Below, in pieces: positions 36,071 to 44,427 of a stretch of 64,000 bases of DNA. Source of the DNA: Paramicrobacterium fandaimingii. GTDB taxonomy: Bacteria > Actinomycetota > Actinomycetes > Actinomycetales > Microbacteriaceae. How positions within the stretch are numbered: the stretch's first letter is position 1; the number at the start of each line of letters is the position of its first letter. Under the pieces are notes generated by a model. It did no database searches and was not told the origin of the DNA. It was given only the letters and a program-made list of their open reading frames with translations. The stretch is taken from assembly GCF_011751745.2 (NCBI RefSeq), contig NZ_CP061170.1, positions 1,922,001 to 1,986,000 of the forward strand. The letters run 5' to 3'. The position numbers and the translations under genes were made by a program.

Positions 36071-36074
36071 TCAA

Positions 36075-36112
36075 CCCCTTAGGTTCTATAGTGCACTATA
36101 GAACCTAAGGGG
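36075..36112. promoter_or_regulatory. 38-bp perfect palindromic operator of the GntR-ABC operon
   Basis: A perfect palindrome centred on GTG/CAC (36093/36094) with core TTCTATAGTGCACTATAGAA and outer arms CCCCTTAGG. Its length and perfection are unusual. It lies five bases from the start of the GntR gene and overlaps likely promoter elements (TATAGT), so a dimer or tetramer of the GntR protein could fully block the operon. Confidence 0.75.
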
Positions 36113-36185
36113 TGCCACGATCGAAGTCAAGGCCGACCGGTCTGATGCAGGGATTGGTGACATCTTGACCTGCCCCCGTAAAGCC

Positions 36186-36529
36186 CTAATCACTGGCGAT
36201 GAGAGATCTCGGCGCTAGAGCTTGTATATGGATGAAGGCCGAGAACGGCTTGGGGTCACGATTGGCGTCATACGCACGGAGCAGTTCAACGTACGGTTTC
36301 TTGTCGATCGACCAGTCGTACATCTCGACATCCTCTGACTCCTGAGCAGCGAGGAACGTCAGATCGGCATACAGGCGGGTGCTCCGGCCGTTCCCACGGC
36401 CGCTTTCGTGATCGGTTCTTCAAGGGCTTCGCGAGCCGCCGGAGTCAGGGCATCCAGCTCATCGAACGGGAGCGGAGTCTCGCCGCAACCCGGATCGAGC
36501 GTCACTTCTGCGCGTTACGGGCCACGACG
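36186..36529 (-). pseudogene. decayed Fic/DOC-family gene (mobile mystery protein B-like)
   Basis: Two frames are visible. From about 36499 the minus strand reads ETPLPFDELDALTPAARE, a typical N-terminal part of Fic proteins linked to mobile elements. After a break near 36400 the frame ending at the TAG of 36186 reads ESGRGNGRSTRLYADLTF, the Fic catalytic loop (GNGRxxR) with its downstream helix, then the C-terminus. The linker region with the conserved HPF His is missing, so the gene is inactive. Confidence 0.75.
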
Positions 36530-36593
36530 AAGCGTCCGGTCTTTGCAGACCGAACATAGTTTGCCGGCACGGTTCGTCGTTCCAGCGACGCTG

Positions 36594-37057
36594 ACTCACG
36601 GCGACGTCGACTGGACGAGCAAGCTAGTCACGATCGAGCGCCAGTGCTTCCCGGCACCGGGGGCCTTAACATCAAGCCGCCAAAGGGTCGTCGAGTTCGC
36701 CGCGTTCCGATCATCGAGCCACTCGAGCCAGTGCTGCGCAGACTCACGGTGCAACGGGGGCGCAACCTGCCGCTGTTGCGTGGCCCGCGTGGTGGGGTCA
36801 TTACGACCGCGGCGTTGCGCAATGCAACCAACTGGGACGCTCTGGTTGCATCACTGGGGTTTCCGGGGTTGCGTCGCCATGACCTTCGGCACGCGGGCGC
36901 AACCTGGTTCGCAAAAGCAGGAATCCCGATCCACGTCGTGAACCACATTCTCGGGCACGCATCGGTCGAGACGACCCGTGCGTACCTCCACACTGACAAC
37001 ACGGCATTGCAGAACGCCGGGGCACGGATGAATGAGCACCTCCGGAGGCAGCGATGA
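36594..37057 (+). pseudogene. truncated, frameshifted tyrosine recombinase of the A type
   Basis: Homologous to residues about 215-372 of the intact integrase at 54859-55974: GDVDWTSKLVTIERQCFP in one frame, then from 36644 IKPPKGRRVRRVPIIEPLEP, LPLLRGPRGGVITTAALR, RRHDLRHAGATWF and ILGHASVETTRAYLHTD in the next. The shift lies at a run of five G (about 36660). The N-terminal half has been lost, but HxxR, H and the catalytic Tyr remain readable. The downstream terminator and tRNA fragment are conserved in the same order as at 55975-56152. Confidence 0.85.
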
Positions 37058-37072
37058 GTAGCTAGAAATAGC

Positions 37073-37106
37073 TGAACCCCTTGACCATGTCGAGTCAAGG
37101 GGTTCA
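37073..37106. terminator. terminator after the A-type integrase remnant
   Basis: Perfect 13-bp inverted repeat TGAACCCCTTGAC / GTCAAGGGGTTCA with an eight-base loop. The same hairpin follows the intact integrase at 55989-56024. The stem sequence also resembles the CCCCTTGAC segment of the tRNA attachment core, so it may double as an integrase site. Confidence 0.7.
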
Positions 37107-37161
37107 ACGGGTACATATTTGGGCCCAAGACCGGCAATTCACCGATCTGGCGACTTCCAAA

Positions 37162-37226
37162 AAATACCGTCTGATCAGGTATTTTCTTTCTGTCGGGCTG
37201 ACAGGATTTGAACTTGCGACCCCTTG
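37162..37226. repeat. degenerate attachment site: tRNA-Pro 3'-end copy (att1)
   Basis: 37192-37226 matches 34 of 35 bases of the tRNA-Pro 3' part (TCGGGCTGACAGGATTTGAA and onward); the CCA-encoding bases are lost. Just to its left, AAATACC/GGTATTT (37162-37168 and 37178-37184) repeats the tRNA-Pro terminator found at 56080-56102. Together they mark an old element junction. Confidence 0.8.
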
Positions 37227-37718
37227 GAGGTTTTTTGACCTCACCGAAAGCTTCCGAAAATCTCTAGTTTTCCCTGGTCGTAGGGGGAATCGAGTGATTC
37301 TCCTGCCTCTAGTCTACCCGGTCACTGGCGGTCCGTCACGGGTGATTGAGATGGGTATTAGATGGGCCCCTACGAATGCCTAAATCAGGAGAGGCTAAAT
37401 GACGACCAAGACCAATCCCACGTAGTAAAGCAACCCGCGCGCCTAGCACCCACCAATTAGGCTGCTCTAGCCGAACAGGCTGCCCGGGTCGAGATCGATT
37501 TACGCGGCTACTGGCCACGTGAAACCTGCGAAGTGCAATGCTTGACTCAGGAATCCCCAGCCGAGAACCAGTACCTCATCTCCCAAAATCTACGCATTCA
37601 GGTCGCTCGGCCGTTCGAGGTGAGCCGGATGACGGTGTGCGAGAAGGCCTCTCGAGCGATCCCTCCTTCAGGCTGAGCGGCCCCCTGAATTAGATCAGTG
37701 CTTCAAGGAGATGAGGGG
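37227..37718. other. element B left end: no gene, direct repeat and coding remnants
   Basis: No intact gene. GATGGGTATTAGATG at 37350-37364 is repeated exactly at 45941-45955 near the other end of element B. A tiny frame (ATG 37399, MTTKTNPT) follows CAGGAGAGG. An open frame without a start from about 37457 to 37676 (ALAEQAARVEIDLRGYW and onward) looks like a wrecked gene of unknown kind. Confidence 0.5.
37350..37364 (+). repeat. 15-bp direct repeat, left copy (element B)
   Basis: GATGGGTATTAGATG; identical to 45941-45955. The copies lie 124 bases inside att1 and 56 bases inside att2. They may be integrase arm-type binding sites or an alternative crossover core for the element B integrase. 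Confidence 0.5.
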
Positions 37719-40124
37719 TTACTCACGGACGCTGATTGCTTGGCGACCGAACCCGAACAGACGCTCATCCAACGCAGCGATGATGTTATACCACCACTGC
37801 CTGTTTTGATCACCGTAGCGGTCCAGCAATTCTCTGAGTTGCCCGTCACTCCAGCGTGACATTAGCTGGTCAAGTGCAACCATCCGGAGGGTTTCGCTAT
37901 CCAGATACAAAGCTTCCTCTAGATCTACATCTGATGTTCTCTGCTGACGAAGCCGCCATGCGCGGCCCAGTTCCTGAAGCGCTTTAGTTTTACTAACCGC
38001 CCAAACCGGCGCCACCACTCTTGCCAACGGGCTGTCGAGCACGAACTCCGCGTCGTCCAAGAAACCATAGCTGTCAAGCACCGTGAGATCGCCCAGACTC
38101 GGCAGGGCACGTTCGGTCCGCGTAACTATTGCGATCAATGCGTGGAGCGCGGAGGAACGCGATACATAAGAGTCCCTTCGAAGCTCCGCGCTGACACGCT
38201 CGACATCTGCGTCAATGATCTCGGCAGCTTGAGACAACACAAGGCAGGCCGCGCCCTTAGCTTTCGCAGTCATGTGTTCAGCAATCACCGCGTATTTGTC
38301 CGCCAGCGGTGCCTTACGCTTGTTGAGCCACTCAGATGTGCCGTCCAGCACATCGCGCGCCGATTCGAGATAGTTGTGTGGATTCTGGATGGTGAGAGCT
38401 ACCCATGCACGTACGTCTAGCGTCTCGTCTCGGTCGAGTAACTCCAGACTCTCCTTCGAGACAGACGCTGCCAGTAGCCGACTGATCATGTCGGCAGACC
38501 CGTACTCATCGCGATCGGTCAGTTCTTTGATCTGCAAGAGAGCCCAGTCCATATCACGCCTCGCACGCTCAACAAGAGCGCATTCAATTTCTGCAGATTT
38601 CAGCTCAGAGACCGTCTTCAGCTGTTCCGCTGATATGTTCTCGTGTTCAACGATTTGGAGTGCGGCAGCAACAGCGATCTGCCAATGGGTTCCCACCAGC
38701 AGAGGACTCCATTGATCAGCCTGTAGCTGAGGAACTGAGTTCACGACAAGGTCACGCAACGCGGATGTATCATTCCCGCTGTATCTCGTTGGTGCCAGAT
38801 CCCCGACGTCTGTCAAGTCTCCGGCCATCACATCGATGGCCGCCCGAATCAGATCTCGGGTTCGATCATCGACTGCATCCAGGTCAGCAACACCTTTGAG
38901 AAGTTCTAAATCCTCCAGAGACGCGACTGCAACCATGTAGTTCAGAGTCGAGTCAATGCCGGAGAACTTCCCGAACAGATCGGCCCACCTAGCCGCAGGT
39001 GTTTCTGCCGTCCGCGGTTCAAAAGAGAGGCCTTCGCCATCACCTCCTGCCGGATCGGGTTCCCAAAAAGATCTAGGACGGATCACATGTTCGGTCAGGA
39101 ATCGCAAGACACCTCGAACCACGTTTGAGTTGTCGTCGGTAGCTAACGTTGCAAGCTCATCGATGAACCGGTCATCCAATCGGTCGGGCGGGATGAGGCC
39201 CCAAATAGGAACGACCCGATGGTCCCTTTCGACCAAGCCGTAGTTCTCGAAAAAAGTTCGGTACCAAATCCTGGCCTCGCCAAGAGTCAGGTCAAGGTTC
39301 TCGCGATTTTTGAACAGACGATTGACGTGATGCGAGCCGAGAGTTTCAGCTTCCTGCGCGAATGCCTCTGCTGCCAAAGTCACACGATCACGCGTTTCCG
39401 GTGCAATCGACGTCCCGCCCAGGAACAGGTTCGAGAACGAGGACAGCGCGGACATGATCTGGAGCTGAGCAGAGTCGGGCTCGCCCGCCGAGTCATCGTC
39501 ATCAGTCTTGGCCTCGGCCGACTCCAGGGTTTCGGGCTCATCGTTAGCAGGTGTCGACCCAGACGATCCTGAGCTCAGCTCCGCTGTACTAGCTGACACT
39601 TCGTCAGCTATCCGCAGCGCGTGTGGTAACAGGAAGTTCATAACCTCAAGAGCAAGGTCATCCGTGCCACTGAAGGTCTTATGCAACACAAGCCGCTCGG
39701 CCTCCACCCGCTCCTTGAAAGCGAGCACGGCCTCGAGTTGTGGTCCCCTGTCTCGCAACCGTTCCGGATCGATCTCGCGGAAGTACATCCCGACCGTTGG
39801 AGCGGTGCCGTTTTCTTGCCTACGCTTCAACGCGATATTGAATTCTTCAGAAAAACCGGAAGAGTCATTGTCAGTGGGCGTGCCCCAGCGCACGTTTAAA
39901 AGACCGACGAATACATCGCAGCTATACACCAAGGGGTTTATGAGTTCCTGCGGAGCCCCGGCGTCAGGCTGTACATCTTCCCAGCCCTCAATTGAGACGC
40001 GGACTCCTCGCTCACGAAACATCGCATTCAAGCGGCGTTCGAGGTTGCGAAGTGCATCACGCTCGTCAGTAAGATCGCCAGGAGATGCCATGAAGACGCG
40101 TAGCTCGCGCAGATCCTTCTCCAT
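37719..40124 (-). CDS. DUF4062-domain protein, candidate defence effector or sensor
   Basis: 801 residues from MEKDLRELRVFMASPGDL (ATG 40124, AAGAG five bases before; GTG codons further upstream are weaker). The N-terminal 150 residues are DUF4062, a TIR-like alpha/beta domain (MASPGDLTDERDAL, SCDVFVGLLNVRWGTPT). A linker rich in S, D and E (about 190-225) joins it to a 550-residue helical region without known catalytic motifs. DUF4062 proteins occur in STAND-like and defence contexts. It lies between the element B end and the HEPN-like gene, on the same strand. Its GC content is lower than in the core genes, fitting transfer. Confidence 0.8.
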   Translation of the reverse strand: MEKDLRELRVFMASPGDLTDERDALRNLERRLNAMFRERGVRVSIEGWEDVQPDAGAPQELINPLVYSCDVFVGLLNVRWGTPTDNDSSGFSEEFNIALKRRQENGTAPTVGMYFREIDPERLRDRGPQLEAVLAFKERVEAERLVLHKTFSGTDDLALEVMNFLLPHALRIADEVSASTAELSSGSSGSTPANDEPETLESAEAKTDDDDSAGEPDSAQLQIMSALSSFSNLFLGGTSIAPETRDRVTLAAEAFAQEAETLGSHHVNRLFKNRENLDLTLGEARIWYRTFFENYGLVERDHRVVPIWGLIPPDRLDDRFIDELATLATDDNSNVVRGVLRFLTEHVIRPRSFWEPDPAGGDGEGLSFEPRTAETPAARWADLFGKFSGIDSTLNYMVAVASLEDLELLKGVADLDAVDDRTRDLIRAAIDVMAGDLTDVGDLAPTRYSGNDTSALRDLVVNSVPQLQADQWSPLLVGTHWQIAVAAALQIVEHENISAEQLKTVSELKSAEIECALVERARRDMDWALLQIKELTDRDEYGSADMISRLLAASVSKESLELLDRDETLDVRAWVALTIQNPHNYLESARDVLDGTSEWLNKRKAPLADKYAVIAEHMTAKAKGAACLVLSQAAEIIDADVERVSAELRRDSYVSRSSALHALIAIVTRTERALPSLGDLTVLDSYGFLDDAEFVLDSPLARVVAPVWAVSKTKALQELGRAWRLRQQRTSDVDLEEALYLDSETLRMVALDQLMSRWSDGQLRELLDRYGDQNRQWWYNIIAALDERLFGFGRQAISVRE

Positions 40125-40519
40125 CGCCACTCTTGACTCCACCCCTCATGTTTGCCTGCGCCTCAGGATAGCGGCTCCCACGCCAGCGAGACCGTCCTAG
40201 CTGGTGGAGTCGGACCCGAGAGGCCACACGTCTTTCAGCAAACGCGCGGCCGATCGAGCCCACTCCGCCGTTCGTGACGTTCCTCTGCCGAGCCCCGCGC
40301 TGCTGCCTGAAGCTTCCCACGCAGACCGGCTTATGAGACGACACCCCTCTTGCAGATCATGGATTCCGAAGTTCCGAAAGCACCGGTCGTTTAGGTTCCG
40401 GTACGATGGGCGCAGGGCCGTTCGGAGATGACTTTCCGAAGACGCCAATCCGCATCGGACGAAGGGACCCGCACCTTCTCGACGCCGCGTGTCGTGAGCA
40501 TGCTTATTGTAGCGGCGGT
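40125..40519. other. intergenic region between HEPN-like and DUF4062 genes
   Basis: 395 bases with no gene I can support. The minus-strand frame from 40448 lacks a binding site and codon bias. The region may hold the DUF4062 promoter, meaning that the two large genes are not strictly one operon. Confidence 0.4.
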
Positions 40520-42346
40520 CTATTGTGACTCCCTTTCCGGAGTGGTCGGCTCGCGTGCTTCAGCCGCTTCCGGATCGTGTAGCGCGTTCCAGTAAGGCAT
40601 GAAGACAAGCTTTAGCGTGAGCCACCAGAGGTAGACGCTGACGCTTGAGGAAAACACCGAGTCCCCGATCAGCCCGTGTGCAACTTCGTTGCGAAGGTTC
40701 GGACCTATGGGTCCGCACAGAAGCGCGCGAAGCTCGAACGTAACGTCCTCTCCGAAAATGTCGACAACCCGCTCGTTCTCCATGAGAGAGGAAAGGCCTA
40801 TCTCGTTCTCGTTGCCGTCGGCATTAATTGTGCTCGTGCGTTCGCCGGCGTTCAAGAGATGCAGTCGCACGAGCGCCTCGATTGCGGGAACAATGAGGTG
40901 TACTGCTGTTCCAAAATCTCCGGTATACCCGTAGTGCAACCCCCGAGCTAGGACGCCCTCGTGCGTGCTCGGTACGATGGTGCTCCCCACGGCAAGGGCC
41001 TGGAAGTCGCCAATGTGAAGCCGGTGATCGGTGGACAGCTGTCTCCAAGCTCTCGGCAGCACGATGCCGCCGACGAGATTGATTCGCAGCTGATAGTGCT
41101 GGATCATGCCTTCCCAGATTGACGCCTTCTCGCCATAGATCGTGGCGTCGTCACTCACGGGCGAGCGGTATACGGTCCGCCCGTCGGAACTAAGAGTTCG
41201 CTTTCCAAAAAGCGACGAGAGGGGGAATTGTCTCTCCCGCTGTTCCGCTTCAGTCCGCGCCGCCGACAGATTTGCGAAGGATTGTATGCCAGCGAAGCGC
41301 CGGACCGATTCGACTGGATCTTCACTGCGAATTGCGGCAATCAACTCGGTTACATGATCGCCAAGGTCGCCACTCTCTGTGGTGAACACTCTCATCTTGC
41401 CGATCGCCGCAGCGCCGCTCTCCCGGATCCGGCGGGCAAGCTCGATCGGCAAGTCAGCGCTGCCCAGGCGTTCGCGGGCCGTACGTGGCAGCGTGCGAAG
41501 AACCTTGAGAGCCATTTCCAGGTGGATGGATGCGCGGAATGCCTCGGTAGCTTTAGATTCGGCGATCAGCCGCTGAACGATCGAGTATGTTGCGTCCTCA
41601 GCCGCCTCCGGATCGCCCGCACGGCGGAACCATTCGGCTGATATCTCCAGTATGTGCTGAGCGGCGATTGACTCTATGCCTTCAGCGTGTTCAGCAAGGC
41701 GGACCGCGATGGCCGATGCATGTGGGAGTCCAAGCCTGTGCGCACCGAGCATTCGCGCCGCGCTCACCGCAAGACCGCTATCAGTGGATGTGGTTGAGGC
41801 TTCGACGAGTTGGCGCTCGATCGCGTCGAGTTGCACCGACGCGACACCACGGAAGCGGACTCCGACCGCAAGTCCACGGTCCCATTGTTCGGCATCGTGG
41901 GTCATCGCTTCGCTCGTCACCCCGTGGTCGACCAGCGCCTGGAGCTGCGCAGCGTGCCGGGTCGCGCGAAGCGCGGAGTCGCCAGCGATTGCGGCGACGT
42001 CAAGGACGCGACTCCGAAGAATTAGGTTGGGGATATGTTCGGCGATCTCAGCCAGCACTGTAATGTCCGCCTCCACAAAATCTGCGGGAACGGCGCTCCG
42101 CCGGTCGCCGAACGTCGCAAAAGGGCCGTACGGGTTGCTCCAGTCGTCCCCGTTCGGCATGAACCAGGCGATCGTCGCAAGGAGACCCGCGATATAGCGG
42201 ACATCGTCGTCGGCATCAGCGTCGTCGGCGATGGTCCGAAGTGGACTGCCGATAAGTAGAGTCGCAGCATAATCGTCAGCGTACGCGGCCTTCAAATCGG
42301 GGTGGCGCGCAGCAACCTGCCAGCGAGAATTATGGGGCGTGATCAT
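40520..42346 (-). CDS. large protein with C-terminal HEPN-like (DUF4209-type) motif
   Basis: 608 residues. The first 400 residues are helical with no recognised domain. The C-terminal 150 residues resemble DUF4209 and end in LRNEVAHGLIGDSVF. R552-N-E-V-A-H557 is an RX4H motif, the catalytic signature of HEPN ribonucleases. The region before it (GDFGTAVHLIVPAIEALVRLHLL, then GLSSLMENERVVDIFGEDV) fits the HEPN-like helical bundle seen in abortive-infection proteins. RNase activity is inference. Same strand as the DUF4062 gene downstream; the element context points to defence. Confidence 0.75.
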   Translation of the reverse strand: MITPHNSRWQVAARHPDLKAAYADDYAATLLIGSPLRTIADDADADDDVRYIAGLLATIAWFMPNGDDWSNPYGPFATFGDRRSAVPADFVEADITVLAEIAEHIPNLILRSRVLDVAAIAGDSALRATRHAAQLQALVDHGVTSEAMTHDAEQWDRGLAVGVRFRGVASVQLDAIERQLVEASTTSTDSGLAVSAARMLGAHRLGLPHASAIAVRLAEHAEGIESIAAQHILEISAEWFRRAGDPEAAEDATYSIVQRLIAESKATEAFRASIHLEMALKVLRTLPRTARERLGSADLPIELARRIRESGAAAIGKMRVFTTESGDLGDHVTELIAAIRSEDPVESVRRFAGIQSFANLSAARTEAEQRERQFPLSSLFGKRTLSSDGRTVYRSPVSDDATIYGEKASIWEGMIQHYQLRINLVGGIVLPRAWRQLSTDHRLHIGDFQALAVGSTIVPSTHEGVLARGLHYGYTGDFGTAVHLIVPAIEALVRLHLLNAGERTSTINADGNENEIGLSSLMENERVVDIFGEDVTFELRALLCGPIGPNLRNEVAHGLIGDSVFSSSVSVYLWWLTLKLVFMPYWNALHDPEAAEAREPTTPERESQ

Positions 42347-42851
42347 GAGCCCAGGCTATCGGCGACCGCTGACACCAGCTCGGCGATCTGTGTCCAATCG
42401 GCGAGCGTCTACTTCGGCGGCTTGCTCGGCTCAATGTCCCTGTGAGTGCGGTCGAGGGTCCGATGCCGGTTTGATTGATTCTTGTGGCCTGCCGATTAAA
42501 CCGCGGGGCAAACATACTTCTGCACCTTCCTGGAGCCAATCTCGATTGAACTCGGAACCCATGAAGCCTCGATCTGCGAGACGCGTGGCAGCATCAGAGC
42601 GGGGTTCTCAAGTGTCACCAGTCAGGATGGAAGGTTCAGAAACGTCATCGAAGGCAGAGGGCTATTCAATCAATCGTCTGCGGCAGGTCGTTGGAGCCTG
42701 CATCCTCTGTCAGACACAAAACAACGGTGACGCAAATTTTGCGTCACCGTTCTTCCTACTATGATCGGAGCACAGCTACGGTTTTGCGCCGGAAGCCGTG
42801 ATCGATCCCATACCTCCAAGGTACGCTCACGTTGCCAATTCGTCCACAGAT
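42347..42851. other. gap between abiEii and the HEPN-like gene
   Basis: 505 bases with no supported gene. It contains the terminator at 42723-42751 and must hold the promoter of the leftward HEPN-like gene. Open frames on both strands here lack binding sites and family resemblance. Confidence 0.4.
42723..42751. terminator. intrinsic terminator downstream of abiEii
   Basis: AACGGTGACGCAAA and its complement form a 14-bp nearly loopless palindrome (effective loop AATT), 100 bases beyond the abiEii stop. It can end the leftward abiE transcript and insulate the next gene. Confidence 0.75.
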
Positions 42852-43769
42852 CTATCGATTGCGATCCGTCCAAGCCCGCTCTGTGACCTTCCAGCTCCCC
42901 TTGGCCGTCCCCAGCAACACGGGGTCACTGAAGCGGGCAACTTCGTTGAGTACGTCAGCGAGGGCTTCGGGGAGCTCTTTCTGGCGACTTACGCGTGTAC
43001 GCCAGGCACGCCACTTGGGTTGCGCACGCTCGGTCATTTCCGCGAGTGCCGATAACAATGGAGCGAGGGTGACGCCTCGGTAAGCGGCCACGGTCTCCAG
43101 CGAGTTTCGGAGGGTGGCTGCTTCAACTGAGTGAAGGTGCGTAAGCGTGTAGACGTCAGCGAAGTCCCTCCAGCGCGTGTTCCCCTCTCCTCGATCGATC
43201 GCGGTGACGATCTTTTCGGCGAGCACCATTGCGAGCGGATAGCCGAGCAGCGTAACCGGTGGTTGATCGAGTGGCACGATGCGCGGCAGCTCGATGAGTT
43301 GAGGAGCTGGCCATATCGGGTCACCGAAGTTGACGTCGATCCCGACAGTCAGCCGAGCACGACCGAGGTGACCGACGAGTCGCACGCACACGCCAGCATA
43401 CTCATCAGCATCGCCGTCCCGAATGGCAGATGCGGTGATGCTGTCTGCGTCGAAGGCCACCCCGTCAGACAGTTCGATGGCTGCAATCTCACGCAACCGC
43501 CCAGCCACGTCATCGGCATCATTAGATAACCCAGTAGCTTGGAGATCGATGTCCTTGGTAGGGCGACGAGCAGCGAATGCCGCCAGCAGCACACCTCCCT
43601 TGAGCACAAAATCGTCTCGGTGCGGTGACGCGGCAATGCGAGCAAGCAGCGCTTCGAGTACATACAGGGTCTGCAACTCTTGCACGTCGCCGCCGGTCTC
43701 ACGGGCGAGTTTCTGAATTGCCAGTGTTGCATCACCATCGGGCGTGCCGCGTTGCGGTTTTGGTGTCAT
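42852..43769 (-). CDS. abiEii: AbiEii/AbiGii-family nucleotidyltransferase toxin
   Basis: 305 residues. The nucleotidyltransferase fold shows as FVLKGGVLL (K57-G-G) and RRPTKDIDLQ (D73, D75), then VGIDVNFGDP, with the C-terminal helical domain. In type IV AbiE systems AbiEii is a bacteriostatic nucleotidyltransferase, with tRNA modification shown for relatives, neutralised by AbiEi acting on its promoter. It overlaps the antitoxin gene by four bases (ATGA). Expected role: abortive infection or element maintenance. Confidence 0.88.
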   Translation of the reverse strand: MTPKPQRGTPDGDATLAIQKLARETGGDVQELQTLYVLEALLARIAASPHRDDFVLKGGVLLAAFAARRPTKDIDLQATGLSNDADDVAGRLREIAAIELSDGVAFDADSITASAIRDGDADEYAGVCVRLVGHLGRARLTVGIDVNFGDPIWPAPQLIELPRIVPLDQPPVTLLGYPLAMVLAEKIVTAIDRGEGNTRWRDFADVYTLTHLHSVEAATLRNSLETVAAYRGVTLAPLLSALAEMTERAQPKWRAWRTRVSRQKELPEALADVLNEVARFSDPVLLGTAKGSWKVTERAWTDRNR

Positions 43770-44347
43770 AGCAGGATCTCAAGAGCGTTCTGTAGTGCGG
43801 GTCTCGCTTTCGGGAAGCTCTTGGCAATGGTGAGCAGTTGGGACGGGCTGTTCCCTTTAACACGGAGCCATCGCTTGAGCGCGTCGATTGTGAGGTCGCT
43901 GCCCCATTCGTGACTGAGGCGGAATAGATCGATGATCGTGCGTTCCCCGGAATAGAGCCCGATCGTCCTTCCGCCCGGCAGTGCGTAGTTAGTACGGCCG
44001 ATGTCGAAGGTTGCGGCACCGAAGTGGTGCCAACTGATCGGCGCACTCCAGGCGGTCAAGGGCTTCATTCCTCGCGGGATGGCGATGTTGCTAAGCGTCG
44101 GGATCTCGTCCGTCAAGTCGTGGATCGATAGTGCCGTCAGCAGGCAGAGCGTCGCCTGCGGCCGCTTCGCAGCAATCGCCATCCACGCCGCCGTAGTGTC
44201 ATCCGTTGCACCAGCGCGTAGGAACTGACCAGGAGCGATCCGCTCGTATTCCTTGGTGTCGATGAGCCGGTCGAACTCCCTTCGCGTCAATCCCGCGTCT
44301 GCGAGATCCTTGTATCTCAGCAGGTCTGGCAGCAATGCAGCATCCAT
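43766..44347 (-). CDS. abiEi: AbiEi-family antitoxin/transcriptional repressor
   Basis: 193 residues from the ATG at 44347, which has GGAGGTGA just upstream; earlier in-frame ATGs precede this binding site. Winged helix-turn-helix N-terminus (RYKDLADAGLTRREFDRLIDTKEYERIAPGQF) and the AbiEi_C-type part (IAIPRGMKPLTAW, RTNYALPGGRTIGLYSGERTIIDLFRL). AbiEi proteins bind inverted repeats upstream of their own gene and protect against AbiEii. First gene of the pair. Confidence 0.87.
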   Translation of the reverse strand: MDAALLPDLLRYKDLADAGLTRREFDRLIDTKEYERIAPGQFLRAGATDDTTAAWMAIAAKRPQATLCLLTALSIHDLTDEIPTLSNIAIPRGMKPLTAWSAPISWHHFGAATFDIGRTNYALPGGRTIGLYSGERTIIDLFRLSHEWGSDLTIDALKRWLRVKGNSPSQLLTIAKSFPKARPALQNALEILL

Positions 44348-44427
44348 GTTCACCTCCATTCGAACAGAATTAGTTACACATGCAGCATACCTGTTACTGT
44401 TTCTGATCGCCAGAGCTCCAAACCTTG

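Noticed and set aside
40197..40448. Minus-strand frame of 83 codons between the DUF4062 and HEPN-like genes
   Set aside because: No ribosome binding site, no family pattern and atypical codon use; probably non-coding.
42339..42764. Plus-strand frame of 141 codons upstream of the HEPN-like gene
   Set aside because: It begins inside the start of the HEPN-like gene on the opposite strand and runs through a terminator hairpin.
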